Source: Actinoplanes derwentensis (GTDB taxonomy: Bacteria; Actinomycetota; Actinomycetes; Mycobacteriales; Micromonosporaceae). From it: DNA of 64,000 nt. Numbering within the stretch: position 1 is the stretch's first letter; each line of letters starts with the position of its first letter. A model generated the notes under the pieces. The model was not told the DNA's origin and did no database searches. It saw only the letters and a program-made list of their open reading frames with translations. Shown one piece after another: positions 32,980 through 42,366 of this stretch. The stretch covers positions 8,642,001 to 8,706,000 of the forward strand of contig NZ_LT629758.1 in the NCBI RefSeq assembly GCF_900104725.1. The letters run 5' to 3'. The position numbers and the translations under genes were made by a program.

Positions 32980-34641
32980 GTGACTCCCGCCAACCTTGCT
33001 GACACCGTTCTCTCAGCCGCTCGTGCCGTTTTCGAGACGCGCGGGCTCGACGTCGCGCTGCTACCCGCCACGACGACGGTGGAGCGGCCGCGTAATCCCG
33101 AGCACGGCGACTACGCATCGAACCTGGCCATGCAGGTGGCCAAGAGGGCGGGTGTCGCGCCGCGTGAACTCGCCTCGGCTCTCGCCGATGAGCTGGGCCG
33201 ACGGGACGAGATCGCGGCCGTGGAGATCGCCGGCCCGGGCTTCCTGAACATCCGGCTGGAGAACGCCGCGCTCGGCGCGTTCGCCGGTCTGGTGCTGGTG
33301 GCCGGTGCGGCGTACGGGCGGAACACCGCCCTGGCCGGGGAGCGGGTGAACCTGGAGTTCGTCTCGGCGAACCCGACCGGCCCGATCCACCTGGGACATA
33401 CCCGCTGGGCCGCGGTCGGCGACTCGCTGCGCCGGGTGCTGAGCGCCGCCGGCGCCGAGGTGACCAGCGAGTACTACGTCAATGACGCGGGTGTCCAGAT
33501 GGACAAGTTCGCCCGTTCGCTGTTCGCGGCGGCGAACGGTCAGCCGGCGCCGGAGGACGGCTACGGCGGCGCCTACATCTCCGACATTGCACAGCAGATT
33601 CTCAGCGTGGAGCCAGGTCTGGCGGGTCAGCCGGCCGAGGCGGCCCTCCCGGTCTTCATGGCCCGGGGGTACGAGCTGATGCTCACCGAGATCCGGGAGA
33701 GCCTGAACCGGTTCGGGGTGCACTTCGACGTCTGGTTCTCCGAGCAGACGCTGCACAACGGCGGCGCGGTCGAGCACGCCATCGAGGAGCTGCGCAAGCA
33801 GGGGCACATCTTCGAGGACGGTGGCGCGATCTGGCTGCGCACCACCGACTTCACCGATGACAAGGACCGGGTGCTGATCCGGTCGAACGGTGAGAAGACC
33901 TACTTCGCGGCCGACGCGGCGTACTACATCAACAAGCGGGAGCGCGGCTTCGACCGCTGCATCTACCTGCTCGGCGCCGACCACCACGGCTACATCGGCC
34001 GGCTCAAGGCGATCGCCGCGTGCGCCGGTGACGATCCGAAGAAGAACATCGAGATCCTGATCGGCCAGCTGGTCAACCTGGTCCGGGCCGGTCAGCCGGT
34101 GCGGCTGTCCAAGCGGGCCGGCAACATCATCACGCTGGACGAGCTGGTCGAGGCGGTCGGCGTGGACGCCGCTCGTTATTCGCTGGCCCGGTCCTCTACC
34201 GACTCGATGCTGACGCTGGACCTCGAGGAGATCACCAAGCACTCCAACGACAACCCGGTCCACTACGTGCAGTACGCGCACGCCCGGATCTGTTCGCTGC
34301 TGAAGAACGCCGAGGACAAGAAAGTCGAGCGCGGCGAGAGCTACGAGCCCGCGCTGCTCTCCCACGAGCGCGAGCGGAACCTGCTGAAGACGCTCGGCGA
34401 CTTCCCGGCGGTGGTCGCCACCGCGGCTGAGCTGCGCGAGCCGCACCGGATCGCGGTGTACCTGGAGGAGCGGGTGGCGACCGACTACCACCGGTTCTAC
34501 GACGCCTGTCAGGTGCTGCCGAAGGGCGACGAGCCGGTTTCCGAGTACGCGGCACCCCGCCTGTGGCTGATGGAGGCCACTCGTACGGTGCTGGCCAACG
34601 GTTTGGACCTCCTCGGGGTGTCCGCTCCGGAGAGGATGTAA
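32980..34641 (+). CDS. argS: Arginyl-tRNA synthetase
   Basis: A 553-residue class I aminoacyl-tRNA synthetase starting at GTG 32980. The N-terminal Add-1 domain (residues 1-115, with [13 protein letters not shown]) is followed by the HIGH-type motif [13 protein letters not shown] (HLGH at 137-140). The KMSKS equivalent is reduced to the short form LSKRAGN, as is usual for ArgRS, which uses a Lys upstream of HIGH instead. The C-terminal DALR helical anticodon domain has [20 protein letters not shown]. Length is normal. It opens the argS-lysA-hom-thrC cluster and diverges from the DUF3105-DUF305 pair. Confidence 0.97.
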   Translation: MTPANLADTVLSAARAVFETRGLDVALLPATTTVERPRNPEHGDYASNLAMQVAKRAGVAPRELASALADELGRRDEIAAVEIAGPGFLNIRLENAALGAFAGLVLVAGAAYGRNTALAGERVNLEFVSANPTGPIHLGHTRWAAVGDSLRRVLSAAGAEVTSEYYVNDAGVQMDKFARSLFAAANGQPAPEDGYGGAYISDIAQQILSVEPGLAGQPAEAALPVFMARGYELMLTEIRESLNRFGVHFDVWFSEQTLHNGGAVEHAIEELRKQGHIFEDGGAIWLRTTDFTDDKDRVLIRSNGEKTYFAADAAYYINKRERGFDRCIYLLGADHHGYIGRLKAIAACAGDDPKKNIEILIGQLVNLVRAGQPVRLSKRAGNIITLDELVEAVGVDAARYSLARSSTDSMLTLDLEEITKHSNDNPVHYVQYAHARICSLLKNAEDKKVERGESYEPALLSHERERNLLKTLGDFPAVVATAAELREPHRIAVYLEERVATDYHRFYDACQVLPKGDEPVSEYAAPRLWLMEATRTVLANGLDLLGVSAPERM

Positions 34642-34644
34642 TCC

Positions 34645-36030
34645 ATGCGCGCACACGAGGCCGGGGCCCTGCACGGTGACCTCGGTAATCGCGGGCCGAC
34701 CTGGTTGCGTAGCCCTGAGGACGTGAACGCCCTCGTGCCGCAGCTGTGGCCGCGGACCGTGATCCGTTCGGCCGCCGGTGATCTGGAGATCGGCGGGGTC
34801 AGCGTCGCCGATCTGAAAGCCGACTACGGCACACCCGCCTACCTGCTCGACGAGGAGGATCTGCGGGCCCGCTGCCGGGACTTCGCGGCCGCGTTCGCCG
34901 AGGCCGACGTCTACTACGCCGGAAAGTCGTTCCTCTGCAAGGCCGTGGTCCGGGTGGTCGACGAGGAGGGGCTCTTCCTCGACGTCTGTTCCGGTGGCGA
35001 GCTGGCGGTGGCGCTGGCAGCCGGGTTCCCGCCCGAGCGGATCGGCTTCCACGGCAACAACAAGTCGGAGTCGGAGCTGCGCCGGGCGCTGGACGCCGGG
35101 GTCGGCCGCATCGTGGTGGACTCGTTCCACGAGATCGCTCGTCTGACCGAGTTGTCGAAGCAGTCGAACAAGCGCCCCGGCGTCCTGGTCCGGGTCACTG
35201 TGGGTGTCGAAGCGCACACCCACGAGTTCATCGCGACCGCCCACGAGGACCAGAAGTTCGGCTTCTCGCTGGCCGGCGGCGCGGCGTTCGCGGCCGCCGC
35301 GCAGATCATCGACGAGGACGTGCTCGACCTGCGTGGCCTGCACTCGCACATCGGCTCGCAGATCTTCGACACCAGCGGGTTCGAGGTGGCCGCCCGGCGG
35401 ATCCTGGAGCTGCAGGCGCAGATCCGGGACGCGCGCGGGGTGGAGCTGCCGGAGCTGGACCTGGGCGGTGGGTTCGGGATCGCTTACACCACGCAGGACG
35501 ACCCGTCGACGCCCGGCGATCTGGCCAAGCGGATCAACAAGATCGTCGAGTCGGAGTGCGAGCTGGCGTCGCTGCGCAAGCCGAAGCTCTCGATCGAGCC
35601 GGGCCGGGCGATCGTCGGGCCCTCGGTCTTCACCCTCTACGAGGTGGGGACGGTCAAGGACGTCGACGGGATCCGCACTTACGTGAGTGTGGACGGCGGG
35701 ATGAGCGACAACATCCGGACCGCGTTGTACGACGCGTCCTACTCGGCCACGCTGGCCAGCCGGCAGAGCACCGCGGAGCCGATGCTCGCCCGAGTGGTGG
35801 GAAAACATTGTGAGTCCGGGGACATCGTCGTGAAGGATGAATTCCTGCCCGCCGACGTGCAGCCCGGAGATCTTATCGCGGTCCCCGGTACCGGTGCCTA
35901 TTGCCGGAGCATGGCCAGCAACTACAACCACGTTCCTCGGCCGCCGGTGGTGGCGGTTCGCGACGGCGCCGCGCGCGTCATCGTGCGGCGGGAGACCGAG
36001 GACGACCTGCTTGCATTGGATGTGGGATGA
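34645..36030 (+). CDS. lysA: Diaminopimelate decarboxylase
   Basis: A 461-residue fold-III PLP enzyme that converts meso-diaminopimelate to L-lysine. Visible motifs are the PLP lysine in VYYAGKSFLCK (Lys94), FLDVCSGGELAVAL, GFHGNNKS, GLHSHIGSQIFD, LDLGGGFGIAY, the phosphate-binding EPGRAIVG and the dimer-interface Cys in DEFLPAD...GTGAYCRSMASNYN. GGAGAGG within the end of argS serves ATG 34645, only 3 nt after the argS stop. Its stop overlaps the start of hom (ATGA), which places lysine and threonine/methionine branches in one transcription unit. Confidence 0.97.
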   Translation: MRAHEAGALHGDLGNRGPTWLRSPEDVNALVPQLWPRTVIRSAAGDLEIGGVSVADLKADYGTPAYLLDEEDLRARCRDFAAAFAEADVYYAGKSFLCKAVVRVVDEEGLFLDVCSGGELAVALAAGFPPERIGFHGNNKSESELRRALDAGVGRIVVDSFHEIARLTELSKQSNKRPGVLVRVTVGVEAHTHEFIATAHEDQKFGFSLAGGAAFAAAAQIIDEDVLDLRGLHSHIGSQIFDTSGFEVAARRILELQAQIRDARGVELPELDLGGGFGIAYTTQDDPSTPGDLAKRINKIVESECELASLRKPKLSIEPGRAIVGPSVFTLYEVGTVKDVDGIRTYVSVDGGMSDNIRTALYDASYSATLASRQSTAEPMLARVVGKHCESGDIVVKDEFLPADVQPGDLIAVPGTGAYCRSMASNYNHVPRPPVVAVRDGAARVIVRRETEDDLLALDVG

Positions 36031-37325
36031 GCCCCGTCAAGTCGATCCGCCTAGCTCTCCTCGGCTGCGGAGTCGTCGGTACCGAAGTGGTTCGGCTGCT
36101 CCACGAACAGGCCGACGATCTGACCGCCCGGATCGGTGCCCCGCTGGAACTCGTCGGCATCGCGGTGCGACGGCCCGGCCGTGAGCGCGGTGACCTGCCG
36201 GTCGACGCGTCGTTGTTCACCACCGACGCGCTCGGCCTGGTCAAGCGCGACGACGTGGACGTGGTCATCGAGGTCGTCGGCGGCATCGAGCCGGCCCGGA
36301 CCTGGCTGGTCGAGGCCCTGCGCGCCGGCAAGAGCGTGATCACCGCGAACAAGGCGCTGCTGGCCGAGGACGGTGGCGCGCTGCACGACGCCGCCGCCGA
36401 GGGTGGCTCGGACCTCTACTACGAGGCTTCGGTGGCCGGCGCGATCCCGCTGTTGCGCCCGCTGCGTGAGTCGCTGCACGGCGACCGGGTGACCGCGGTC
36501 ACCGGCATCGTGAACGGGACGACCAACTTCATCCTCTCCTCGATGGCGTCCACCGGCGCCGGCTTCAACGAGGCCCTCGAAGAGGCGACCGAGTTGGGGT
36601 ACGCGGAGGCCGACCCCACCGCCGACGTGGAGGGCTTCGACGCCGCCGCCAAGGCCGCCATCCTCGCCTCGCTGGCCTTCCACACCCGGGTCACCGCCGC
36701 CGACGTGTTCCGTGAGGGCATGACCGGGGTGACCGCCGGCGACATGGCGAGCGCCCGGGAGATGGGTTGCACGATCAAGCTGTTGTGCATCGCGCAGCGC
36801 ACCGCCGAGTCGGTCAGTGTGCGGGTGCACCCGGCGATGATCCCGTTGAGCCACCCGCTGGCCAGTGTGGGTGACGCCTTCAACGCGGTGTTCGTGGAGA
36901 CCGAGGCGGCCGGCCCGCTGATGTTCTACGGCCGGGGCGCCGGTGGCCGTCCGACCGCCAGCGCGGTGCTCGGCGACATCGTCGCGGCGGCCCGTAATCG
37001 GCTGACCGGCACCCGGGCACCGAGCGAGAGCAACTACGCCTCGCTGACGGTCCGCCCGATCGGCGAGTCGATGACCAGGTACCACATCAGCCTCGACGTG
37101 GCCGAGAAGCCGGGCGTCCTGGCCACCGTCGCCGGGGTCTTCGCCCAGCACGAGGTCTCCATCGCCACCGTCCGCCAGTCGGGCCGTGCGGATGACGCGA
37201 AATTGGTCATCGTCACGCATAGTGCCCCGGACGCTGCTCTGGCTGCCACTGTCGAAGCCCTGTCGAAGCTGGACATCGTTCGATCCATCGCCAGTGTGCT
37301 GCGGGTTGAGGGAACGCCGTCCTGA
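36027..37325 (+). CDS. hom: Homoserine dehydrogenase
   Basis: A 432-residue monofunctional enzyme that reduces aspartate semialdehyde to homoserine. The NAD(P)-binding motif [15 protein letters not shown] lies at the N-terminus. The catalytic domain contains [38 protein letters not shown] and [23 protein letters not shown]-terminal ACT domain ([28 protein letters not shown]) indicates feedback control, usually by threonine. ATG 36027 overlaps the lysA stop, so the two are translationally coupled; the frame upstream of it is antisense noise. thrC follows after 44 nt. Confidence 0.96.
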   Translation: MSPVKSIRLALLGCGVVGTEVVRLLHEQADDLTARIGAPLELVGIAVRRPGRERGDLPVDASLFTTDALGLVKRDDVDVVIEVVGGIEPARTWLVEALRAGKSVITANKALLAEDGGALHDAAAEGGSDLYYEASVAGAIPLLRPLRESLHGDRVTAVTGIVNGTTNFILSSMASTGAGFNEALEEATELGYAEADPTADVEGFDAAAKAAILASLAFHTRVTAADVFREGMTGVTAGDMASAREMGCTIKLLCIAQRTAESVSVRVHPAMIPLSHPLASVGDAFNAVFVETEAAGPLMFYGRGAGGRPTASAVLGDIVAAARNRLTGTRAPSESNYASLTVRPIGESMTRYHISLDVAEKPGVLATVAGVFAQHEVSIATVRQSGRADDAKLVIVTHSAPDAALAATVEALSKLDIVRSIASVLRVEGTPS

Positions 37326-37369
37326 ATAATGGCCCGCGAATCCCGAAGAATGAACGAAGGAGTACGGCC

Positions 37370-38419
37370 ATGTGGCGGGGCTTGATCGAGGCGTACCGGG
37401 ACCGTCTGCCGGTCTCCGCCACCACCCCGGTGATCTCGTTGCACGAGGGGAACACCCCGCTGGTACCGGCGCCGGTGTTGTCCCAGCGCACGGGTGCCGA
37501 CGTCTACCTGAAGGTGGAGGGGGCCAACCCGACCGGTTCGTTCAAGGACCGGGGCATGACGATGGCCGTCTCCAAGGCGGTCGAGGACGGCGCGAAGGCG
37601 ATCATCTGCGCCTCCACCGGCAACACCAGTGCCTCCGCGGCGGCGTACGCGGCCCGCGCCGGCATCACCTGCGCGGTCCTCGTCCCACAGGGCAAGATCG
37701 CGCTGGGCAAGTTGGCGCAGGCGCTGGTGCACGGTGCCCGCCTGCTCCAGGTGGACGGCAACTTCGACGACTGCCTGGCGCTGGCCTCGAAGCTGTCCCA
37801 GGACTACCCGGTCTCGCTGGTCAACTCGGTGAACATCTTCCGCCTGCACGGGCAGAAGACGGCCGCCTTCGAGATCGTCGAGTCGCTCGGTGACGCCCCG
37901 GACATCCACTGCCTGCCGGTCGGCAACGCCGGCAACATCTCCGCCTACTGGATGGGTTACCAGGAGGACAAGGCGGCCGGGAACAGCACGCGGCTGCCGA
38001 AGATGTTCGGTTTCCAGGCCTCCGGCGCCGCCCCGATCGTGAGCGGCAAGGTGGTCGAGAACCCGTCGACGATCGCCACCGCGATCCGGATCGGCAACCC
38101 GGCGAGCTGGACCAAGGCGCTCGACGCGCGGGACGCCTCGGGTGGCCTGATCTCGGCGGTCACCGACCGGGACATTCTCAACGCCTACCGGCTGCTGGCT
38201 CGTGAAGTGGGTGTGTTCGTGGAACTGGGCAGCGCCGCCAGTGTGGCGGGTCTGCTCCAGCAGGCGGCGGCGGGGCAGATCCCGGCCGGTTCGCGGGTGG
38301 TCTGCACGGTGACCGGGCACGGTCTGAAGGACCCGGAGTGGGCGATCTCCACGGCCCCGTCGCCGACGGTCATCGCGAACGACGCCCTGCTCGCGGCGAA
38401 GGCCCTCGACCTGGCCTAG
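37370..38419 (+). CDS. thrC: Threonine synthase
   Basis: A 349-residue fold-II PLP enzyme that turns O-phosphohomoserine into threonine. It has the PLP lysine in [14 protein letters not shown] (Lys59), the phosphate-binding region [17 protein letters not shown] and [14 protein letters not shown]. It is of the short class typical of actinobacteria, without a plant-type N-terminal extension. GAAGGAG ahead of ATG 37370 is a good ribosome site. Its stop overlaps the stop of the convergent MarR gene by 4 bp. The usual next gene, thrB, is displaced 5.2 kb downstream. Confidence 0.96.
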   Translation: MWRGLIEAYRDRLPVSATTPVISLHEGNTPLVPAPVLSQRTGADVYLKVEGANPTGSFKDRGMTMAVSKAVEDGAKAIICASTGNTSASAAAYAARAGITCAVLVPQGKIALGKLAQALVHGARLLQVDGNFDDCLALASKLSQDYPVSLVNSVNIFRLHGQKTAAFEIVESLGDAPDIHCLPVGNAGNISAYWMGYQEDKAAGNSTRLPKMFGFQASGAAPIVSGKVVENPSTIATAIRIGNPASWTKALDARDASGGLISAVTDRDILNAYRLLAREVGVFVELGSAASVAGLLQQAAAGQIPAGSRVVCTVTGHGLKDPEWAISTAPSPTVIANDALLAAKALDLA

Positions 38420-38886
38420 CTTTCCGGAGTTTCCGCTGAGGCCGCCGCCTGGTCTGCAAGACTGGCTGCGGCCTCTTCGGCTGCCTGGCACCCCGCTTCG
38501 CGGACCAGGAGTTCCATGGCCCGGGCCACGATCGCCAACTCGTCGGCTGAGAGCCGGCTGAGGATTTCGCGCTGTTTCGCCACCCCTGCCGTGATGATGC
38601 CCTCGATGACTTCGGTCCCAGCCTTGGTGAGCCCGATGCGGCGCACTCGCCGGTCGTTCATGTCCTCCGCGCGCGTGACCAGATCCTGCACGACCAGACG
38701 GTCCACCATGCCACTGAGCGCTGCGGCACCGACCCCGAGCATCCGGGCCAGTGCACCGCCTGCGAGAGTGCCGTGCCGGGACAGCAGCAGCATGATCTTG
38801 AGTTGCGCCATCGTCAGATGTGACGAGAAGAGCGGATCCGACCTGTCATCGGCGAACAAGTGCTCGAGCTGGATCGACGAACCCAT
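38416..38886 (-). CDS. MarR-family regulator, probably of the divergent RND exporter
   Basis: From ATG 38886 the product has 156 residues with the MarR winged helix: [67 protein letters not shown], including the DRR wing. The first dimerisation helix is cut short with this start. The open frame continues upstream as SQVEKLIADI and could begin at CTG 38919, where AAGGAG is spaced 6 nt away. It diverges from a large RND transporter, and two dyads lie in the shared control region, so it is probably the repressor of that gene. Confidence 0.85.
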   Translation of the reverse strand: MGSSIQLEHLFADDRSDPLFSSHLTMAQLKIMLLLSRHGTLAGGALARMLGVGAAALSGMVDRLVVQDLVTRAEDMNDRRVRRIGLTKAGTEVIEGIITAGVAKQREILSRLSADELAIVARAMELLVREAGCQAAEEAAASLADQAAASAETPES

Positions 38887-38957
38887 GATGTCCGCGATGA
38901 GCTTCTCTACCTGGCTCAGCGCCCGCTCCTTCTGTTTCCAACCTGTGTCGGGACGTT

Positions 38958-39000
38958 ACCAGGGGTCCTGGTGAAAAACCATTTGTTCGCGTCATGCAAA
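38958..39000. promoter_or_regulatory. Candidate MarR operators in the divergent control region
   Basis: Two dyads lie between the MarR and RND starts: ACCAGG-GGT-CCTGGT (38958-38972, perfect 6+3+6), and TTTG (38982-38985) with CAAA (38997-39000), spaced 11 nt. Either would be positioned to affect both promoters. The first is the stronger symmetry. Confidence 0.45.
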
Positions 39001-39038
39001 CTATCAGTATCGACCGAACCTTTCTCGGGGGAGCGCCA

Positions 39039-42000
39039 ATGTCAGCTCTGACACGGCTCAGCCTTGCCAACCGAGGTCTCGTCGCCCTGATCGCCCTGGT
39101 GATCAGCGGCTTCGGGATCTATGCGATCCCGTCCCTCAAACAACAGCTCTTCCCCTCGATCGAGCTGCCCGCCGCGTTCGTCAGCGCGGTGCTGCCCGGA
39201 GCCTCGCCGGAAGCCGTCGAGTCCCAGGTGACCAAGCCGATCGAGGACGCGGTCAAGGGCATCGACGGCATCGACAGCGTGACGTCGACGTCGCGGGAGA
39301 ACGTCTCCAGCGTCGTGGTGCTCTTCGAGTTCGGTACGGACATCGAGTCCGCCGTCAACCAGGTCACCACCTCGGTCAACCGGATCCAGTCGCAGCTTCC
39401 GGAGGGCGTCGATCCGACGGTCTTCGCCGGCGGCACCGACGACATCCCGGCGATCGTGCTCGCCGCCTCCGGTGGCACCGACGAGGCCGACCTGCTCAAC
39501 AAGCTCAACGAGACCGTGGTGCCGGAGCTCAACGGCATCGAGGGCGTACGCGACACCCTGGTCACCGGTGCCCGCGCCAAACAGGTCGTGATCACTCCCG
39601 ACCTGGTCAAGATGGGTGCGGCCGGGGTCAGCCCGGCGTCGCTCACCCAGGTGCTGCAGGCCAACGGCGTCTCCATCCCGGCTGGTGCGGTCGTCGAGGG
39701 CGACAAGTCCCTGACCGTCCAGGTGGGCACCCCGATCACCTCGGTCGACCAGCTCAAGGGTGTCTACCTGACCGGGGCGCGCGGCTCGGTGCTGCTCGGT
39801 GACGTGGCCGCGGTGGAGAGCAAACTGCCGGCCGCCGAGTCGTACACCCGCACCGACGGCGTGGACAGCCTCGGCATCGCCGTCACGGCCCGCCCGGACG
39901 GCAACCCGGTCTCGATCTCGCACGAGGTGCGAGACATGCTCGCCCAGCTGGAGAAGGACTCCGGCGCCACGCTGACGGTGATCACCGACCAGGCGCCGTT
40001 CGTGGAGCGGTCGATCGAGAGCCTGACCACCGAGGGCCTGCTCGGCCTGCTGATGGCGGTCGTGGTCATCCTGATCTTCCTGCTCAGTGTCCGCTCGACC
40101 CTGGTCACCGCGGTCTCCATCCCGCTGTCGGTGCTGGTCGCGCTGATCGCCCTGTGGATCGGCGACTACACCCTGAACCTGCTCACCCTCGGCGCGCTGA
40201 CCATCGCGGTGGGCCGGGTGGTGGACGACTCGATCGTCGTTCTGGAGAACATCAAACGACACTTGGAGTACGGCGAGGAGAAGGTCCCGGCAATCCTCGG
40301 CGCGGTTCGCGAGGTCACCGGCGCGGTGGTGGCGTCCACGCTCACCACGGTCGCGGTCTTCGCGCCGATCGCCCTGGTCGGCGGTCTGGTCGGGCAGATC
40401 TTCTCGTCGTTCGCGATCACCGTGACGGTGGCGCTGCTGGCCTCGCTCGTGGTCGCCCTGACCATCGTGCCGGTGCTGGCGTTCTGGTTCCTCAAGCCGC
40501 CGCCCGCGGGTGCCGACACCGAGGCGATCCGCAAGGCCGCCGAGGAGAAGGAACTGCGCAGTCCGCTCCAGCGCGCCTACCTCCCGGTGATCCGGTTCGC
40601 CACGGTCCGGCGCTGGACCACGATCGCGCTCGGCCTGCTGGTGCTGGGCGGCACGGTCCTGCTCGGGCGCGGCCTGGAGACCAACTTCCTCGACCAGTCG
40701 GGGCAGGACAGCATCACGATCAGCCAGGAGATGCCGGCCGGCTCCAACCTGGCGGCCACCGACGCGGCGGCCAAGAAGGTCGAGGGTGTCCTCAAGGCCC
40801 GCGCCGAGATCGCCACCTACCAGGTGACCGTCGGCGGCAGTTCGGCCAACCCGTTCGCCGGGGGCGGCGGTGCCGGTGTCGCCTCGTACAACGTGGCGCT
40901 CGCCGAGGACGCCGACGTCGAGAGGATCTCCGGCGAACTGCGCGAGCAGTTCGCTCAGCTGACCGACGCCGGTGAGATCAAGATCGGTCAGGAGAGCTCG
41001 GGGCTCGGCAGCAGCAGTCTGTCCGTGCAGGTGTCCGCCGCGGACACCGAGGTGCTGGCCGGCGCCACCGACCAGGTCCGCGCCGCGATGGCCGAGGTCG
41101 CCGGTGTCACCGACGTGGACACCAGCCTGAAGGAGAGCGTCCCGCGGCTCGACGTGGTGGTGGACCGCAAGGCCGCCGCGGCTGCCGGGCTCACCGAGGC
41201 CCAGATCGGCCAGAGCGTGGCGGGCCTGTTCCGCAGCGCCCCGGCCGGTCAGATCAGCGTCGACGGCACCAGCCAGGACGTGGTGATCTCCTTCGGTTCC
41301 GCGCCGGCCGACCCGGCCGCGCTCAAGGCCCTGCCGCTGTCCACCGCCAAGGGCTTCGTCCCGCTGGACCAGGTGGCCGACGTCAAGCAGGTCGACGGCC
41401 CGGTGACGGTCAACCGGGTGGATGGCAACCGCACCACCACGGTCACCGGTGCACTCGTCACCGGGGCCGACCTGACCCAGGTCAACAAGGACCTGACCGC
41501 GAAGCTGAACTCCCTGGACCTGCCGCCCGGCGCCGACTTCACCGTCGGCGGTGTCGGCGCCGACCAGCAGGAGGCGTTCAGCCAGCTGGGACTGGCCGTG
41601 CTGGCCGCCATCGCGATCGTCTTCATCATCATGGTCGCCACCTTCCGCAGCCTGCTGCAGCCGGTGATCCTGCTGGTGTCCGTCCCGTTCGCGGCGACCG
41701 GTGCGATCGTCCTGCTGAAGGTCACCGGGACCGCGCTGGGCGTACCCGCGCTGATCGGTGTCCTGATGCTCGTCGGCATCGTGGTCACCAACGCGATCGT
41801 GCTGATGGACCTGATCAACCACTACCGGGCCGAGGGCCTGGGCGTGCGGGAGGCGGTGATCGAGGGTGGCCGGCACCGGCTGCGGCCGATCCTGATGACC
41901 GCGATCGCGACCATCTTCGCGCTGATCCCGATGGCGCTCGGCCTCACCGGCGAGGGCGGCTTCATCTCGCAGCCGCTGGCCATCGTGGTGATCGGTGGTC

Positions 42001-42302
42001 TGCTCAGCTCGACGCTGCTGACCCTGGTGCTGGTCCCGACCCTCTACACCATGGTGGAGGAGTTCAAGGAGCGGTCCCGGGAGAAGCGCCGGGCCAAGCG
42101 GCTGGGCAAGGGCTCGCCGCGGCACGCCGCCGACGATGCGGACGAGGAATTGGTCTCGGCCACTCCGGCCGGCAAGGGCGGGGCGCACGAGGCTCGGTCC
42201 GAGGCGAAGGCGGAGACCGGCGTGAAGTCCGCGCTGCGGGGCTTCACCGACCAGTTCGAGGTGCTGAAGATGCCGCGTAAGCCGGCCGGACCGGCCGACT
42301 GA
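39039..42302 (+). CDS. RND-superfamily efflux permease (AcrB/SwrC-like)
   Basis: This is a 1087-residue transporter. ATG 39039 was chosen because GGGGGAG lies 6 nt upstream. The first helix begins LANRGLVALIALVISGFGIYAI and leads to KQQLFPSIELPAAFVSAVLPGASPEAVE, the pattern of the AcrB-type hydrophobe/amphiphile group. Two large external loops and twelve helices are expected; helix 4 has LGALTIAVGRVVDDSIVVLENIKRH with the proton-relay Asp pair. The C-terminus is a charged cytoplasmic tail (KRLGKGSPRHAADDADEE). No periplasmic adaptor gene is nearby, as expected for Gram-positive relatives such as SwrC. Substrates could be lipopeptides or drugs. It ends at a strong terminator. Confidence 0.92.
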   Translation: MSALTRLSLANRGLVALIALVISGFGIYAIPSLKQQLFPSIELPAAFVSAVLPGASPEAVESQVTKPIEDAVKGIDGIDSVTSTSRENVSSVVVLFEFGTDIESAVNQVTTSVNRIQSQLPEGVDPTVFAGGTDDIPAIVLAASGGTDEADLLNKLNETVVPELNGIEGVRDTLVTGARAKQVVITPDLVKMGAAGVSPASLTQVLQANGVSIPAGAVVEGDKSLTVQVGTPITSVDQLKGVYLTGARGSVLLGDVAAVESKLPAAESYTRTDGVDSLGIAVTARPDGNPVSISHEVRDMLAQLEKDSGATLTVITDQAPFVERSIESLTTEGLLGLLMAVVVILIFLLSVRSTLVTAVSIPLSVLVALIALWIGDYTLNLLTLGALTIAVGRVVDDSIVVLENIKRHLEYGEEKVPAILGAVREVTGAVVASTLTTVAVFAPIALVGGLVGQIFSSFAITVTVALLASLVVALTIVPVLAFWFLKPPPAGADTEAIRKAAEEKELRSPLQRAYLPVIRFATVRRWTTIALGLLVLGGTVLLGRGLETNFLDQSGQDSITISQEMPAGSNLAATDAAAKKVEGVLKARAEIATYQVTVGGSSANPFAGGGGAGVASYNVALAEDADVERISGELREQFAQLTDAGEIKIGQESSGLGSSSLSVQVSAADTEVLAGATDQVRAAMAEVAGVTDVDTSLKESVPRLDVVVDRKAAAAAGLTEAQIGQSVAGLFRSAPAGQISVDGTSQDVVISFGSAPADPAALKALPLSTAKGFVPLDQVADVKQVDGPVTVNRVDGNRTTTVTGALVTGADLTQVNKDLTAKLNSLDLPPGADFTVGGVGADQQEAFSQLGLAVLAAIAIVFIIMVATFRSLLQPVILLVSVPFAATGAIVLLKVTGTALGVPALIGVLMLVGIVVTNAIVLMDLINHYRAEGLGVREAVIEGGRHRLRPILMTAIATIFALIPMALGLTGEGGFISQPLAIVVIGGLLSSTLLTLVLVPTLYTMVEEFKERSREKRRAKRLGKGSPRHAADDADEELVSATPAGKGGAHEARSEAKAETGVKSALRGFTDQFEVLKMPRKPAGPAD

Positions 42303-42313
42303 CCCGGTACTGC

Positions 42314-42352
42314 GAACGAGGCCCGGCCCCGGAAGGGTGCCGGGCCTCGTTC
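42314..42352 (+). terminator. Intrinsic terminator after the RND gene
   Basis: GAACGAGGCCCGGC (42314-42327) and GCCGGGCCTCGTTC (42339-42352) form a perfect 14-bp stem with an 11-nt loop, followed by TATAT. It lies 12 nt after the RND stop. It also rules out the earlier in-frame GTG start of the next gene. Confidence 0.8.
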
Positions 42353-42366
42353 TATATGGTCGGTAC

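Noticed and set aside
33061..35931. 956-codon minus-strand frame opposite argS and lysA
   Set aside because: It is antisense to two certain genes, its translation is His/Asp/Gln/Arg/Val-rich in the way typical of shadow frames at high GC, and it contains no recognisable domain.
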